Shown here piece by piece: positions 55,997 through 64,000 of a stretch of 64,000 nt of DNA. Location: positions 1-64,000 of the forward strand of contig JAKACR010000001.1 in the NCBI GenBank assembly GCA_021821225.1. The letters run 5' to 3'. Every line of letters starts with the position of its first letter. Position 1 is the stretch's first letter. The notes beneath the pieces were generated by a model that was given only the letters and a program-made list of their open reading frames with translations, did not search any database and was not told where the DNA came from. A program made the position numbers and the translations under genes. The DNA is from Bacillota bacterium (GTDB taxonomy: Bacteria > Bacillota > Bacilli > Alicyclobacillales > SLC66).

Positions 55997-56536
55997 ATGA
56001 CTGTATATACCAACTGGTTCGTGGTGTTTCTCATTCTGTTTCTACTGATTGTCGCGTCGGACTGTTATTACGCAAATCCGCGTGGGATGAAGGCGCCCTG
56101 GCCAGGGGGAAGAACCTTCAAGGTCAACCAAGGGAACTTCGGACCCTTCAGTCATGATATTCCATACACATATTACGCCTGGGATTTTGATTTGCCTCTG
56201 TACACGCCGGTCGTGGCTGCGGCGGCCGGGATAGCTGCCGTAGTGGACTACCAGGATGATGGGTACGGGAACAGGATTCAGGTCCGACACAGTAATGGGA
56301 CTTATTCTCTCTACGCCCATCTCGACTCGTTTGGTGTTTATCCGGGGGAAGAGGTCGCTCAGGGAGAGATTATTGGCCGTTCAGGAATCACCGGGTACAC
56401 CAATGGACCCCACCTGCATTTTTCAATTGTCGACAAGGAGAATTATAGTCTACCTTCAATATTTTCCGATATTGGAGTGCCCGTTCAAGGACAGTACTGT
56501 ACATCTCGAAACTGGATTCCACAGACTGGACGCTAG
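55997..56536 (+). CDS. M23-family peptidase-like protein, membrane-anchored
   Basis: A 179-residue protein with an N-terminal membrane helix (WFVVFLILFLLIVASD) and a LytM/M23 domain: YYAWDFDLPLYTPVVAAAAG, YAHLDSFGVYPGEEVAQGE and GPHLHFSI. Such domains cut peptidoglycan cross-links outside the membrane. The usual first zinc histidine (HxxxD) is replaced by Tyr in YYAWD, so activity is uncertain. ATG 55997 follows CAGGGAG. It converges with the acetyltransferase gene. Confidence 0.78.
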   Translation: MTVYTNWFVVFLILFLLIVASDCYYANPRGMKAPWPGGRTFKVNQGNFGPFSHDIPYTYYAWDFDLPLYTPVVAAAAGIAAVVDYQDDGYGNRIQVRHSNGTYSLYAHLDSFGVYPGEEVAQGEIIGRSGITGYTNGPHLHFSIVDKENYSLPSIFSDIGVPVQGQYCTSRNWIPQTGR

Positions 56537-56540
56537 CCAA

Positions 56541-57104
56541 TCAAGATTTGCGCTCCGATTCTTCCCAGTCTCTTGACAACATCCCGTAGACCGCGTGGTC
56601 AACAAAATGGTCGTACAGCCATTCTGCCTCGCGCCTGCAGCCCTCCAGCACAAATCCCAATTTTTCCGGTATGCTCCGGCTCCTGTGATTCGTGACGGCG
56701 CATTGAATTTCGACTCTGTTCAGATGATATTCATGGAAGGCGATATCCATCAGGGCGCGGCAAGAATTCGTGGCCACGCCACATCCCTGGTGTTTCTCGC
56801 CAATCCAACAGCCAATGCTCGTGGAACGGTTGTCCCAATCGACTTGGTGGAAACCAATCACGCCACTGAAATCCCCTTGGCGCCAAATTCCCGCCCAGAA
56901 TCCATTGTTGGCTGCGAATTGATTGATGGTCGCCTGAATAAACGACCTTGCGTCATCGACGGTATTCATGTCGTCAATCCAGGGCAGCCATTCGCGAAGA
57001 CTGAGTCTGGATTCATCGATCAGAGACATCATGTCGTCCGCGTGATGGGCCGACAACAGTCTCAAGTCCATTTGGGCTGTCACGTCATGATGGAACACAT
57101 TCAT
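56541..57104 (-). CDS. GNAT-family N-acetyltransferase (RimL/RimJ type)
   Basis: A 187-residue acetyltransferase. SLREWLPWIDD is the typical RimJ/RimL N-terminal motif, GVIGFHQVDW and STSIGCWIGEKHQGCGVATN carry the acetyl-CoA loop, and CAVTNHRSRSIPEKLGFVLEG is the C-terminal part. RimL acetylates ribosomal protein L12; many relatives act on other substrates. The ATG at 57104 has GGGGAGAG directly upstream, slightly close. The stop lies 4 bp from that of the M23-like gene. Confidence 0.85.
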   Translation of the reverse strand: MNVFHHDVTAQMDLRLLSAHHADDMMSLIDESRLSLREWLPWIDDMNTVDDARSFIQATINQFAANNGFWAGIWRQGDFSGVIGFHQVDWDNRSTSIGCWIGEKHQGCGVATNSCRALMDIAFHEYHLNRVEIQCAVTNHRSRSIPEKLGFVLEGCRREAEWLYDHFVDHAVYGMLSRDWEESERKS

Positions 57105-57495
57105 CTCTCCCCGAAACCGTGATCGGCGCCGTGCGCGTGTCCATGTCGACCGTGATCGGTCTTTGCAATGTATGCCTGAAGGCAGAATACATGCCTCCCC
57201 GCGCACGTTGTAACCTTCTTGGCTCTTGATACGAAGGGCCGGGCGGTTTTCCGACGGTCAGCAACATCAAGGCAGGTGAGCAAGTGGTCATCGCCGGCAC
57301 GGCGCCTGCGCGGCAAGCGCCAGGCCGACCCGGCCGTGGAAGCGTTCGCATGGGGATGCTGCTGACAATGACCGCGGACATCATTGAAAGGGTTGCGCGA
57401 CCGCCGGCCGTACAGCCGCATAAATCCGGATCTGCGGCGGCATCCGGCGCGCAATAGAATATCGCGGCGCGCCTTTCGCGCGGCCTGTTCAGTCC

Positions 57496-57519
57496 AGCCC
57501 ACGATGAAAGTCGTGGGCT
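57496..57519. other. perfect hairpin AGCCCACGA/TCGTGGGCT
   Basis: A 9-bp perfect stem with a TGAAAG loop. It resembles both an intrinsic terminator and the end hairpins of IS200/IS605-type elements, but no transposase is visible and there is no long T-run. The 57,105-57,778 stretch holds no complete gene; about 57,235-57,457 has a 73-codon open frame without recognisable family. Confidence 0.35.
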
Positions 57520-57535
57520 CTCGTTGTTGGATGCA

Positions 57536-57582
57536 TTGTACATTATCGGTCTATCGTGATAATATTTCTGATGTAAGTTGTT
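57536..57582 (+). promoter_or_regulatory. promoter and shared operator of the sulfatase 3 operon
   Basis: TTGTAC (57536-57541) and GATAAT (57558-57563) are 16 bp apart. Five bases further on is TGATGTAAGTTGTT (57569-57582), identical to the 14-mer just behind the -10 box of the utilisation operon at 20268-20281. ATTATC/GATAAT arms (about 57542-57563) add dyad symmetry. Confidence 0.5.
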
Positions 57583-57593
57583 TGATGCGGGGC

Positions 57594-57641
57594 ATCGGGC
57601 CCCGGTGTGTCATGCCCGACGAATATCTCGTCAGCGGTCGG
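57594..57641 (+). pseudogene. GH38 alpha-mannosidase fragment (N-terminal part)
   Basis: Encodes IGPRCVMPDEYLVSGR, matching IGPWYAMPDEFLVSGE of the intact mannosidases, with clear DNA similarity to about 47418-47465. The frame ends in a stop shortly after. Confidence 0.7.
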
Positions 57642-57700
57642 GCCGTTTCGCTGTGGTTCTATTCCCGATAGTTTTGGCCAGTAAAGTAAATTTAAGTAAT

Positions 57701-57714
57701 TGTAAGCGGATTCG
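57701..57714 (+). promoter_or_regulatory. cre-like site upstream of sulfatase 3
   Basis: TGTAAGCGGATTCG matches 12 of 14 cre positions and shares AAGCGGATTC with the other sites of the locus. It lies about 65 bp before the sulfatase start. Confidence 0.4.
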
Positions 57715-57778
57715 GTAGCGGAGGGCGGCGGATGCAGGCCGTGACGGTATCACCACAACCGGGATTGGGGTGGGCAAA

Positions 57779-59104
57779 ATGTCCGCGCAACGCAGACCGA
57801 ATATCATTGTATTCATGACGGATGACCAGGGATACGGGGACTTGTCCTGCATGGGCGCCACCGACTTTCGGACGCCCAACATCGACCGTCTGGCCCAATC
57901 GGGCGTGCGGTTTACGAATTGGTATTCCGCGAGTCCGGTCTGTTCACCTTCGCGGGCCGCGCTGCTCTCAGGCCGGTATCCCGTCAACGCGGGTGTCCGT
58001 TCGATTCTCGGAGGGCGTCGGACCACGACCGGCTTGTATCCGGAGGTGCCGACCCTTCCGTCTGAACTCAAGAAATTGGGGTATCAGACCGCGCTGTTCG
58101 GGAAATGGCACCTGGGCCTGGACGAGGCGTGCCGTCCGCACCGCCACGGATTTGACGAGTGGATGGGGTTCATGGCGGGCTGCATCGACTACTACTCCCA
58201 CATCTATTACTGGGGCATGGGTGGGGACGTGAATCCCATGCACGACCTGTGGAAGAACGGTATCGAGTTTTACGAGAACGGCAAGTACTTCACAGAAATG
58301 ATTACGGAGCATTCGGTGGAATACATTCGCAAGGCGGCGCAGCAGGAGGAACCGTTCTTTGTTTATGTCGCGTACAATGCGCCGCACTACCCCATGCACG
58401 CTCCGGGAAAATATACGGACCGCTTCGCGGACCTGCCGTGGGATCGCCAGATCATGGCGGCGATGCTGAGCGCTGTGGACGATGGCGTGGGCGACATCCT
58501 GGATGAGTTGGAGCGTCAAGGTGTGCTGGAGAATACGCTTGTGTTCTACCAAAGCGACAACGGCCCGTCCCGGGAGACGCGCAACTGGCTTGACGGAAGG
58601 GAGGACCCGTACTACGGGGGAACGGTCGGCATGCTCAAGGGGCACAAGTTCAGCCTGTATGAGGGGGGCATCCGCGTCCCCGGCCTCATGGCTTGGCCCG
58701 AACGGATACCGGCGGGTCAGGTTATCGATGAACCAGCCATGGCCGTGGACATTTTCCCGACTCTGATCCGGGCGGCGGGCGGTCAGTTGGACGGATATGA
58801 ACTGGACGGGTACGACATTCTGCCGGTGGTGACCGACCGCGCCCCCACGCCCCATGAAGCGATGTTTTGGGAGATGGGACCGCAAACGGCGGTACGTCAG
58901 GGGCCCTGGAAGCTGGTGCTGCACGGGCAACTCGAAGAAGGCGCGCTGGTGGAGGACGACGTCCACCTGGCCAATCTCGATGAAGACATGGGAGAGAGGA
59001 TCAATTTGAAGGACCGGTATCCCGAACTTACGGCGGATTTGAAGCGCAAAGCAGAACACTGGCGGGCAAGCGTCGATGCCGGAGGAACGGTCAAAGAGTT
59101 CTGA
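57779..59104 (+). CDS. sulfatase 3 (arylsulfatase-like, formylglycine-dependent)
   Basis: A 441-residue cytoplasmic sulfatase of the arylsulfatase A-like group. Motifs: IIVFMTDDQGYGDLSCMG, Cys55 in SPVCSPSRAALLSGRYP, LFGKWHLGLDEA and VFYQSDNGPSRETRNWL. ATG 57779 has GGGGTGG upstream. No signal peptide. The rhamnosidase gene follows after 21 bp, so desulfation and rhamnose removal may be linked steps. Confidence 0.9.
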   Translation: MSAQRRPNIIVFMTDDQGYGDLSCMGATDFRTPNIDRLAQSGVRFTNWYSASPVCSPSRAALLSGRYPVNAGVRSILGGRRTTTGLYPEVPTLPSELKKLGYQTALFGKWHLGLDEACRPHRHGFDEWMGFMAGCIDYYSHIYYWGMGGDVNPMHDLWKNGIEFYENGKYFTEMITEHSVEYIRKAAQQEEPFFVYVAYNAPHYPMHAPGKYTDRFADLPWDRQIMAAMLSAVDDGVGDILDELERQGVLENTLVFYQSDNGPSRETRNWLDGREDPYYGGTVGMLKGHKFSLYEGGIRVPGLMAWPERIPAGQVIDEPAMAVDIFPTLIRAAGGQLDGYELDGYDILPVVTDRAPTPHEAMFWEMGPQTAVRQGPWKLVLHGQLEEGALVEDDVHLANLDEDMGERINLKDRYPELTADLKRKAEHWRASVDAGGTVKEF

Positions 59105-59125
59105 TGCACAGGGGAGGGCGGTCAA

Positions 59126-61765
59126 ATGAAGGTTGGCAATCTGACCTGCAATTATCTGCGGAATCCGTTGGGGGTTGAATCGCCGCATCCGCGTCTGAGT
59201 TGGATGCTGAAGTCGGAGCAAAGGGCGCAGGTGCAAACGGCCTACCGGATTCTCGCCGGCACTGACAGACGGATGCTGGAGGCAGATGAAGGGGATCTGT
59301 GGGACACGGGGGAAGTGGCGTCTGACCAGTCCATCCACGTCGTCTATCGCGGCGGATTCCTGGCGTCCAGACAGAAAGTCTTCTGGAAGGCGCGTGTCTG
59401 GGACAAGGACGGACACGCGTCGGAGTGGAGCGACATCGCTTCCTTTGAAATGGGGCTGCTGGAGGCGACCGACTGGATCGCGGAGTGGATCGGGCATCCC
59501 GGTGGAGGTACGGACGTCGACCGCGTTGTTCCCGCGCCGTTGTTCCGCAGGTCCATCGAGATAGCGGGGGAAGTTTCGGATGCAAGAGTCTACGTGTCCG
59601 GACTCGGCTACCATGAACTCTACATCAACGGCGCCAAAATCGGAGACGAGGTGCTCGCCCCCGGGTTCACCCGGTATGACCGGACCGTTCTCTATCAGAC
59701 ATTCGATGTCACAGATGCGCTCAGGCAGGGGCAGAATGTCTTCGGGGTGATCCTTGGCAACGGATGGTACAACTCCTTCACGACGGTCGTGTGGGACTTT
59801 GACAAGGCTGATTGGCGCGATCAGCCGAAATTCATCCTGCAGGCGCACATCACGTTTGCCGACGGTGAAGAGCAGATCGTGGTGAGCGATGGGGACTGGA
59901 GAGCGGCGGAAAGTCCGATCGTGTTCGACGGACTGCGCAACGGTGAGTTCTACGACGCGCGCGAGGAGAAAAGGGGCTGGAGCCAACCGGGATATGACGA
60001 TCACGCGTGGACTTGCGCCAAAACTGTCAAGCGCCCTCTAGGCGCCAGACGGTCGCAACAGATGGCGCCGATCAAGGTCCGTCAAACGATACGGCCAGTC
60101 GGTCTTGAGGAAGTCAGTCCGGGCGCGTGGGTCTATGATTTGGGGCAGAACATTTCCGGATGGGCCCAGATTCGCGTCAGTGGAGCCGCGGGAACCACGA
60201 TTACGCTGCGCTACGCGGAGGAACGTAAAGCGGACGGGAACGTCGACATGGCGCAGAATGCGGGTTTTATCCAGAGTGGAGAGTTTCAGACGGATCGATA
60301 CACGCTCAGGGGCGAGCAAGGGGCCGACGAAATATGGGAACCACGGTTTGTCTACCACGGGTTCCGCTACGTTGAGATGACAGGCTTTCCCGGGAAACCA
60401 ACGCTGGAGACCCTGCTTGGCCGGGTTGTCCACACGGACTTCGCGTCGATGGGCGACTTTGCCTGTTCAAATGGCCTGTTGAACAGGATCCAACGCGCCG
60501 CCCGGTGGTCGACGCTGACCAACTACCATGGGATTCCGACCGATTGTCCGCATCGGGAGAAGAACGGTTGGACCGGGGACGCCTCCGTGTCGGCGGAACA
60601 GGTCCTCCTGAATTTCGATCCGATGACGGCTTACGCGAAATGGATGCAGGACTTCAAAGATGTCCAGCGGCCGGATGGCCAGTTGCCCGGCATTGTCCCG
60701 ACGGGCGGCTGGGGGTATGGTGTCGGGCCAGCCTGGGACAGCGCGCTGTTCCTGATTCCCTGGTACATCTATGAATACTGCGGCGACGCCTCGGTGCTCG
60801 GGGATGTGTACGAGAATATGAAGACATACCTCGGGTTCGTGATGTCCAAGTCGAGCGAATATCTCGTCGAATTTGGACTCGGCGACTGGTGTCCGCCCAC
60901 GGGTGCGCCGGACAGTCATGAGTGTCCGAGCGTGGTGACGAGCACGGCGTATTTTTATGTGGACGCCGACATCGTCGCGAAAACGGCGGCCATCATCGGA
61001 AAGCCGGAGGACGCCGCGCAGTACGGCGAGTTGGCGCAGCGCATTCGCGAGGCTTTTCGACAGAATTTCCTTGAGCGCGCGACCGGGCGTGTGCGCGGCG
61101 ACTGTCAGACCTCCCTGTCCTGCGCACTGTATCAGGGACTGGTGGACCCTGAGGAGCGGGAGCTTGTATTGAAGAACCTGGTAGACGCGGTGGAGGCGAA
61201 GGAGCGGCACATTGACGCGGGGATGCTCGGCGCGAAGTACGTCATGCATGCGTTGACGGATCTGGGGAGGGCCGACCTGGCGTACGATATCGCGACCCAG
61301 ACCACGTTTCCGGGTTGGGGACACTGGCTGGAGCAGGGAGCGACGACCCTCTGGGAACGCTGGGCTGGGGATGGTTCGCGCAACCATCACATGTTCAGCG
61401 ATATCAGCGCGTGGTTCTACAAGGGCCTCGCCGGAATCCGTCCGGATGTCCGCGAGCCCGGATTCAAGCATATCCGGTTTCGGCCGAACCCCGTGCCGGG
61501 ATTGGAATGGGTGCGGGCGCATCACGAGTCGATGTACGGAAGACTGGAGTGCAACTGGAGGACAGACCGGGACCTGCTCCACGTCGATGTGGCGGTGCCC
61601 GTAAACTGCCATGCGACGCTCGATATGCCGGAGGGTTATACGGAAGGGCTTCTTGAAGGCGGTTCACCTCCGACAGGACTTGAAGTCGGCGCTCTCGATG
61701 GACGGGTCAGGCTGCATTTTGGTTCCGGCGAGTACCGTTTTTCAATCAGGCGACCTGAGATTTGA
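59126..61765 (+). CDS. alpha-L-rhamnosidase, glycoside hydrolase family 78
   Basis: An 879-residue cytoplasmic GH78 enzyme releasing terminal alpha-L-rhamnose. The N-terminal sandwich domains (RNPLGVESPHPRLSWML, VFWKARVWDKDGHASEWS, VSGLGYHELYINGAKIGDEV) and the (alpha/alpha)6 barrel with DCPHREKNGWTGDA (catalytic acid region), LPGIVPTGGWGYG and WLEQGATTLWERWAGDG are clear. ATG 59126 follows GGGGAGGG. It is in one operon with sulfatase 3. No rhamnose catabolic genes are in the window. Confidence 0.92.
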   Translation: MKVGNLTCNYLRNPLGVESPHPRLSWMLKSEQRAQVQTAYRILAGTDRRMLEADEGDLWDTGEVASDQSIHVVYRGGFLASRQKVFWKARVWDKDGHASEWSDIASFEMGLLEATDWIAEWIGHPGGGTDVDRVVPAPLFRRSIEIAGEVSDARVYVSGLGYHELYINGAKIGDEVLAPGFTRYDRTVLYQTFDVTDALRQGQNVFGVILGNGWYNSFTTVVWDFDKADWRDQPKFILQAHITFADGEEQIVVSDGDWRAAESPIVFDGLRNGEFYDAREEKRGWSQPGYDDHAWTCAKTVKRPLGARRSQQMAPIKVRQTIRPVGLEEVSPGAWVYDLGQNISGWAQIRVSGAAGTTITLRYAEERKADGNVDMAQNAGFIQSGEFQTDRYTLRGEQGADEIWEPRFVYHGFRYVEMTGFPGKPTLETLLGRVVHTDFASMGDFACSNGLLNRIQRAARWSTLTNYHGIPTDCPHREKNGWTGDASVSAEQVLLNFDPMTAYAKWMQDFKDVQRPDGQLPGIVPTGGWGYGVGPAWDSALFLIPWYIYEYCGDASVLGDVYENMKTYLGFVMSKSSEYLVEFGLGDWCPPTGAPDSHECPSVVTSTAYFYVDADIVAKTAAIIGKPEDAAQYGELAQRIREAFRQNFLERATGRVRGDCQTSLSCALYQGLVDPEERELVLKNLVDAVEAKERHIDAGMLGAKYVMHALTDLGRADLAYDIATQTTFPGWGHWLEQGATTLWERWAGDGSRNHHMFSDISAWFYKGLAGIRPDVREPGFKHIRFRPNPVPGLEWVRAHHESMYGRLECNWRTDRDLLHVDVAVPVNCHATLDMPEGYTEGLLEGGSPPTGLEVGALDGRVRLHFGSGEYRFSIRRPEI

Positions 61766-61854
61766 GTCCGCCATGTGCGGCGCGTCCGCACGAAAGCGAT
61801 GATCCCACAGTCCGGTCCACCAACCGCCCTGCCCGGCCACTGCGAGTCGCAGGA

Positions 61855-61920
61855 GCATCTGGTCTCGGTTGCGGCGAAACAGATTCTGACCTGTCGCGTC
61901 TCGCGCGGGACCTCTCGATG
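61855..61920 (+). pseudogene. possible GH38 C-terminal fragment
   Basis: A short open segment reads EHLVSVAAKQILTCRVS, which resembles the last residues of the intact GH38 proteins (AKQIVTVDV, PKQIVTLEV). The match is short. Confidence 0.3.
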
Positions 61921-61958
61921 ATACAGATACGATGTCGGGCGACTGGGGTGATGAGCGC

Positions 61959-63884
61959 ATGAAGCGCGGGAAAAGCGCCGGCGCAAGGACGGTCCGGCGC
62001 ATCGCGGGACTCCTGGCGGGAGCGGCGGCGGTCGGCGCGACTTTGGCGACTGCAGGGACGGGAACACAGGCGATGGCGGGCTCGATCAACACGGATCATC
62101 AGAGTCCGCAATGGATGGTGCAGATTCTCTTTGACAGCGGCAGCGGCCTGCCCTGGACGCTGTCGACGTTTCAAAGGCTCTCCCGCGACGGCATCACGGG
62201 GGTCGAAATCAACATGAACTGGGCAGCGGTTGAACAGAGTCCCGGTCACTTTGACTGGAGCGTCCTGCAGCGGTACCTGGAGTATTGCCGTGAGACGCAC
62301 CTGAAGCTGATCCCGATTTTTTGGGACTACGGGTATCCCGGAAATCCGCCATCCTGGCTTGCTGGTGGGAACGAGGTCACCAGCACCGGTGCGCCGGCAG
62401 CTGAGCCCGCGTTTTGGAGCAGGCGCGCATTTGCCGCCTATGCGGCGTATGTAGCGCGGACGCTCACGACCCTGGGGAGGTCGCCGGCGTTTGGCGGCGC
62501 CTATATCGCCTATGGCTGGCTCGACGCCGGGTATGGGCCCAGTTCTTCCGGCATAGCGGGCTACGCCCCTCAGGATGTCGCGCGGTTTCGCACGTGGCTG
62601 GCGCAGCGTTACGGGTCGATCGGCGCGTTCAACCGGGCTGCGGGGGTGAACTACGCGAGCTTCGCGACCGTTCCCGCCTTCATGCCGAAACAGGGGCACT
62701 TCTCCATCTACCAGCAGTTTCGCGCCTGGAGCTACTCGACACTGCTCGGCCGCGTGCTGGCCGCGGCGCGCAGGGCGAGTCGCGCACCCCTTTACATCTA
62801 CTATGGCGGCGGCATGTCAGATGTGGGCATGCTGGGCAACCTGCCGGACGCCATCTTCCAACTGGCGCGGAGATACCACGCCGCCGTCACGATGGATACG
62901 GCAACCCACACGGCATTTGACGCACTTTTCGGCTTTCTGTCACAGACCTACAGAGTGCCCATACTGAACGAATGGACGCCCGTCCCCGGGTCGCGCGGCC
63001 AACTCGCCCAGTGGCTGGGGCAATACCCGCTTGAGGGGAGCTATCGCGCCGGGGAAGACTACTTCATCTATGGGGAGGGGGGAAATCAGCCGCCGTACTT
63101 CGCGGACACCTATCCGAGCTATCTGGCGTGGCGCCGTGTCCTGGCGCAGGTCCGCGGGGCGCAACCCTCTTTCACGGCGGGCATCATGGTGGGCTACACC
63201 CCAGTGCTGCACAACGACCTTGGCACGGGCATCCCGGGAGGGGTCTCATTTCTCGGCAACTACCTGCGCACCGTCCGTCCGGCCGCCAACGTCTTCACGG
63301 ACTTCTCCGTCCTGAATGGAGCCGTCTCGCTCAGGCAGTTCCACATCATCCTGGACTGGAACAACGTGCTGCAGTCACGCCAGGTGAACCCCCGACTGGC
63401 GGCGGACGTGAAGGCGTTTGAGGCGCGCGGCGGCGTGGTCATTCCCGGCCCCGCCCTGGCAAATGCGAACCCGTTCGCGCTGCTCGGCGATCACAGCCTG
63501 TCTTCTCCCGCGGCGCAGCCGCTGCTCGCGCGCCAGGCGACAGCCGCGCAACCCGCGCTCGCCGGGATGGTCCCGTATGACCGCTACCTCTATGTGCGGT
63601 TGCCGCAGGCTGTCGTCGTGACGCCGAACGCTCCGCAGCTTGAGACGTACTTCTCTGTCGAAAAGGGCACTGTGTGGCTGGTCGCCGCGAACATCGGCAC
63701 GACCGCATTCTCCGGGACGATAGGGCTTCCATCCACCGTTCTGGATCAGGTCATGCCGGGCGGCGGCGGACCCGGCGCGGCGCAGAGTCTGCTTGGATCG
63801 TGGCGACGTTCCGGGACCGACTCATGGAAGCTCTCGCTTCGCGGCGGGAACATCGCCGTGCTCACGATCCATCCGAAACGTTGA
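61959..63884 (+). CDS. secreted GH42-like glycoside hydrolase 2
   Basis: A 641-residue paralog of the hydrolase at 20.6 kb, without that protein's extra ~140-residue beta-sandwich. A basic N-terminus with RRIAG and a hydrophobic core form the export signal. GH42-like barrel motifs: GITGVEINMNWAAVEQSPG, YAPQDVARFRTWLAQRYGS, GWLDAGYGPSSSG. Glu338 in PILNEWTP aligns with the predicted nucleophile of the paralog; the canonical Asn-Glu acid/base pair is again missing. ATG 61959 is chosen by homology of the N-terminus; the frame is open from 61932. The last ~115 bp of the window are AT-rich with no gene. Confidence 0.72.
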   Translation: MKRGKSAGARTVRRIAGLLAGAAAVGATLATAGTGTQAMAGSINTDHQSPQWMVQILFDSGSGLPWTLSTFQRLSRDGITGVEINMNWAAVEQSPGHFDWSVLQRYLEYCRETHLKLIPIFWDYGYPGNPPSWLAGGNEVTSTGAPAAEPAFWSRRAFAAYAAYVARTLTTLGRSPAFGGAYIAYGWLDAGYGPSSSGIAGYAPQDVARFRTWLAQRYGSIGAFNRAAGVNYASFATVPAFMPKQGHFSIYQQFRAWSYSTLLGRVLAAARRASRAPLYIYYGGGMSDVGMLGNLPDAIFQLARRYHAAVTMDTATHTAFDALFGFLSQTYRVPILNEWTPVPGSRGQLAQWLGQYPLEGSYRAGEDYFIYGEGGNQPPYFADTYPSYLAWRRVLAQVRGAQPSFTAGIMVGYTPVLHNDLGTGIPGGVSFLGNYLRTVRPAANVFTDFSVLNGAVSLRQFHIILDWNNVLQSRQVNPRLAADVKAFEARGGVVIPGPALANANPFALLGDHSLSSPAAQPLLARQATAAQPALAGMVPYDRYLYVRLPQAVVVTPNAPQLETYFSVEKGTVWLVAANIGTTAFSGTIGLPSTVLDQVMPGGGGPGAAQSLLGSWRRSGTDSWKLSLRGGNIAVLTIHPKR

Positions 63885-64000
63885 TTATTGTTTGATTTTG
63901 ATCTATTATAGCATTGTGGTAATTGGAATGTGTTTGATTGATGAAGGGCGTCGATGGTGTCCACCGACCTCTAATCCACCAGGAATGGGAGTGGCGCACG

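Noticed and set aside
57235..57457. A 73-codon plus-strand frame containing GGFPTVSNIKAGEQVVIAG
   Set aside because: It reads like protein sequence but has no start codon, ribosome site or family I can name, so it is mentioned only within the intergenic description.
57496..57519. Insertion sequence of the IS200/IS605 type
   Set aside because: The hairpin is suggestive, but no TnpA or TnpB remnant could be recognised on either strand, and no target duplication or second end was found.

Overview
The window looks like a GC-rich, spore-forming member of the Bacillota, possibly a relative of Alicyclobacillaceae. The support is a T-box leader in front of leuA, consensus Shine-Dalgarno sites with many GTG/TTG starts, a CcpA-type cre site in front of acsA, SigA-type promoters and a tiny YjcZ-like sporulation peptide. 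The genus is inference; no rRNA or tRNA gene is visible.

Region 1 (1-12.7 kb) is ordinary chromosome. It holds the 3' part of a T-box, leuA with an overlapping dienelactone-hydrolase-like gene, a membrane diguanylate cyclase, a sugar-isomerase/epimerase-like TIM barrel, a response regulator/histidine kinase/GtrA operon, a convergent acetyl-CoA synthetase with a cre site, and then a methyltransferase, a MalY/PatB-type aminotransferase and a flavin reductase.

Region 2 (12.8-18.5 kb) is a small sugar operon: a GH38 alpha-mannosidase, a DeoR-type regulator, a D-lyxose/D-mannose isomerase-like cupin and an aldose-mutarotase-like protein, closed by a probable terminator.

Region 3 (18.6-40.7 kb) is the intact core of a polysaccharide-utilisation-like locus. 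A GntR-HTH/LacI-domain regulator with its own promoter and palindromic operator precedes a long same-strand run: a secreted GH42-like hydrolase, a solute-binding protein, two permeases and two ATPases of an oligopeptide/oligosaccharide (family 5) ABC importer, a 57-residue membrane protein, a 1,880-residue secreted repeat protein, a GH2 beta-mannosidase-like enzyme, a second GH38 alpha-mannosidase and a strong terminator.

Region 4 (40.8-57.8 kb) starts as a copy of the same plan (paralogous regulator, paralogous binding protein) and then becomes a mosaic. Full-length genes (two sulfatases, a third GH38, a PHP-type protein, a YjcZ-like peptide, an M23-like protein, a GNAT acetyltransferase) alternate with fragments of binding proteins, GH2, GH38, sulfatases and an arsenate reductase, several of them joined end to end. 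A 157-bp leader plus signal-peptide start is present twice, the second copy fused to the back half of a sulfatase.

Region 5 (57.8-64 kb) is intact again: a third sulfatase, a GH78 alpha-L-rhamnosidase and a second secreted GH42-like hydrolase.

Working model (inference): secreted hydrolases and the repeat protein release or hold oligosaccharides outside the cell, the ABC importer takes them up, and cytoplasmic sulfatases (no signal peptides), alpha-/beta-mannosidases and rhamnosidase trim them; freed mannose or lyxose would pass to the isomerase and mutarotase. The substrate would be a sulfated, mannose- and rhamnose-containing glycan. Recurrent cre-like sites and a 14-bp element just downstream of two promoters suggest carbon-catabolite and locus-specific control.
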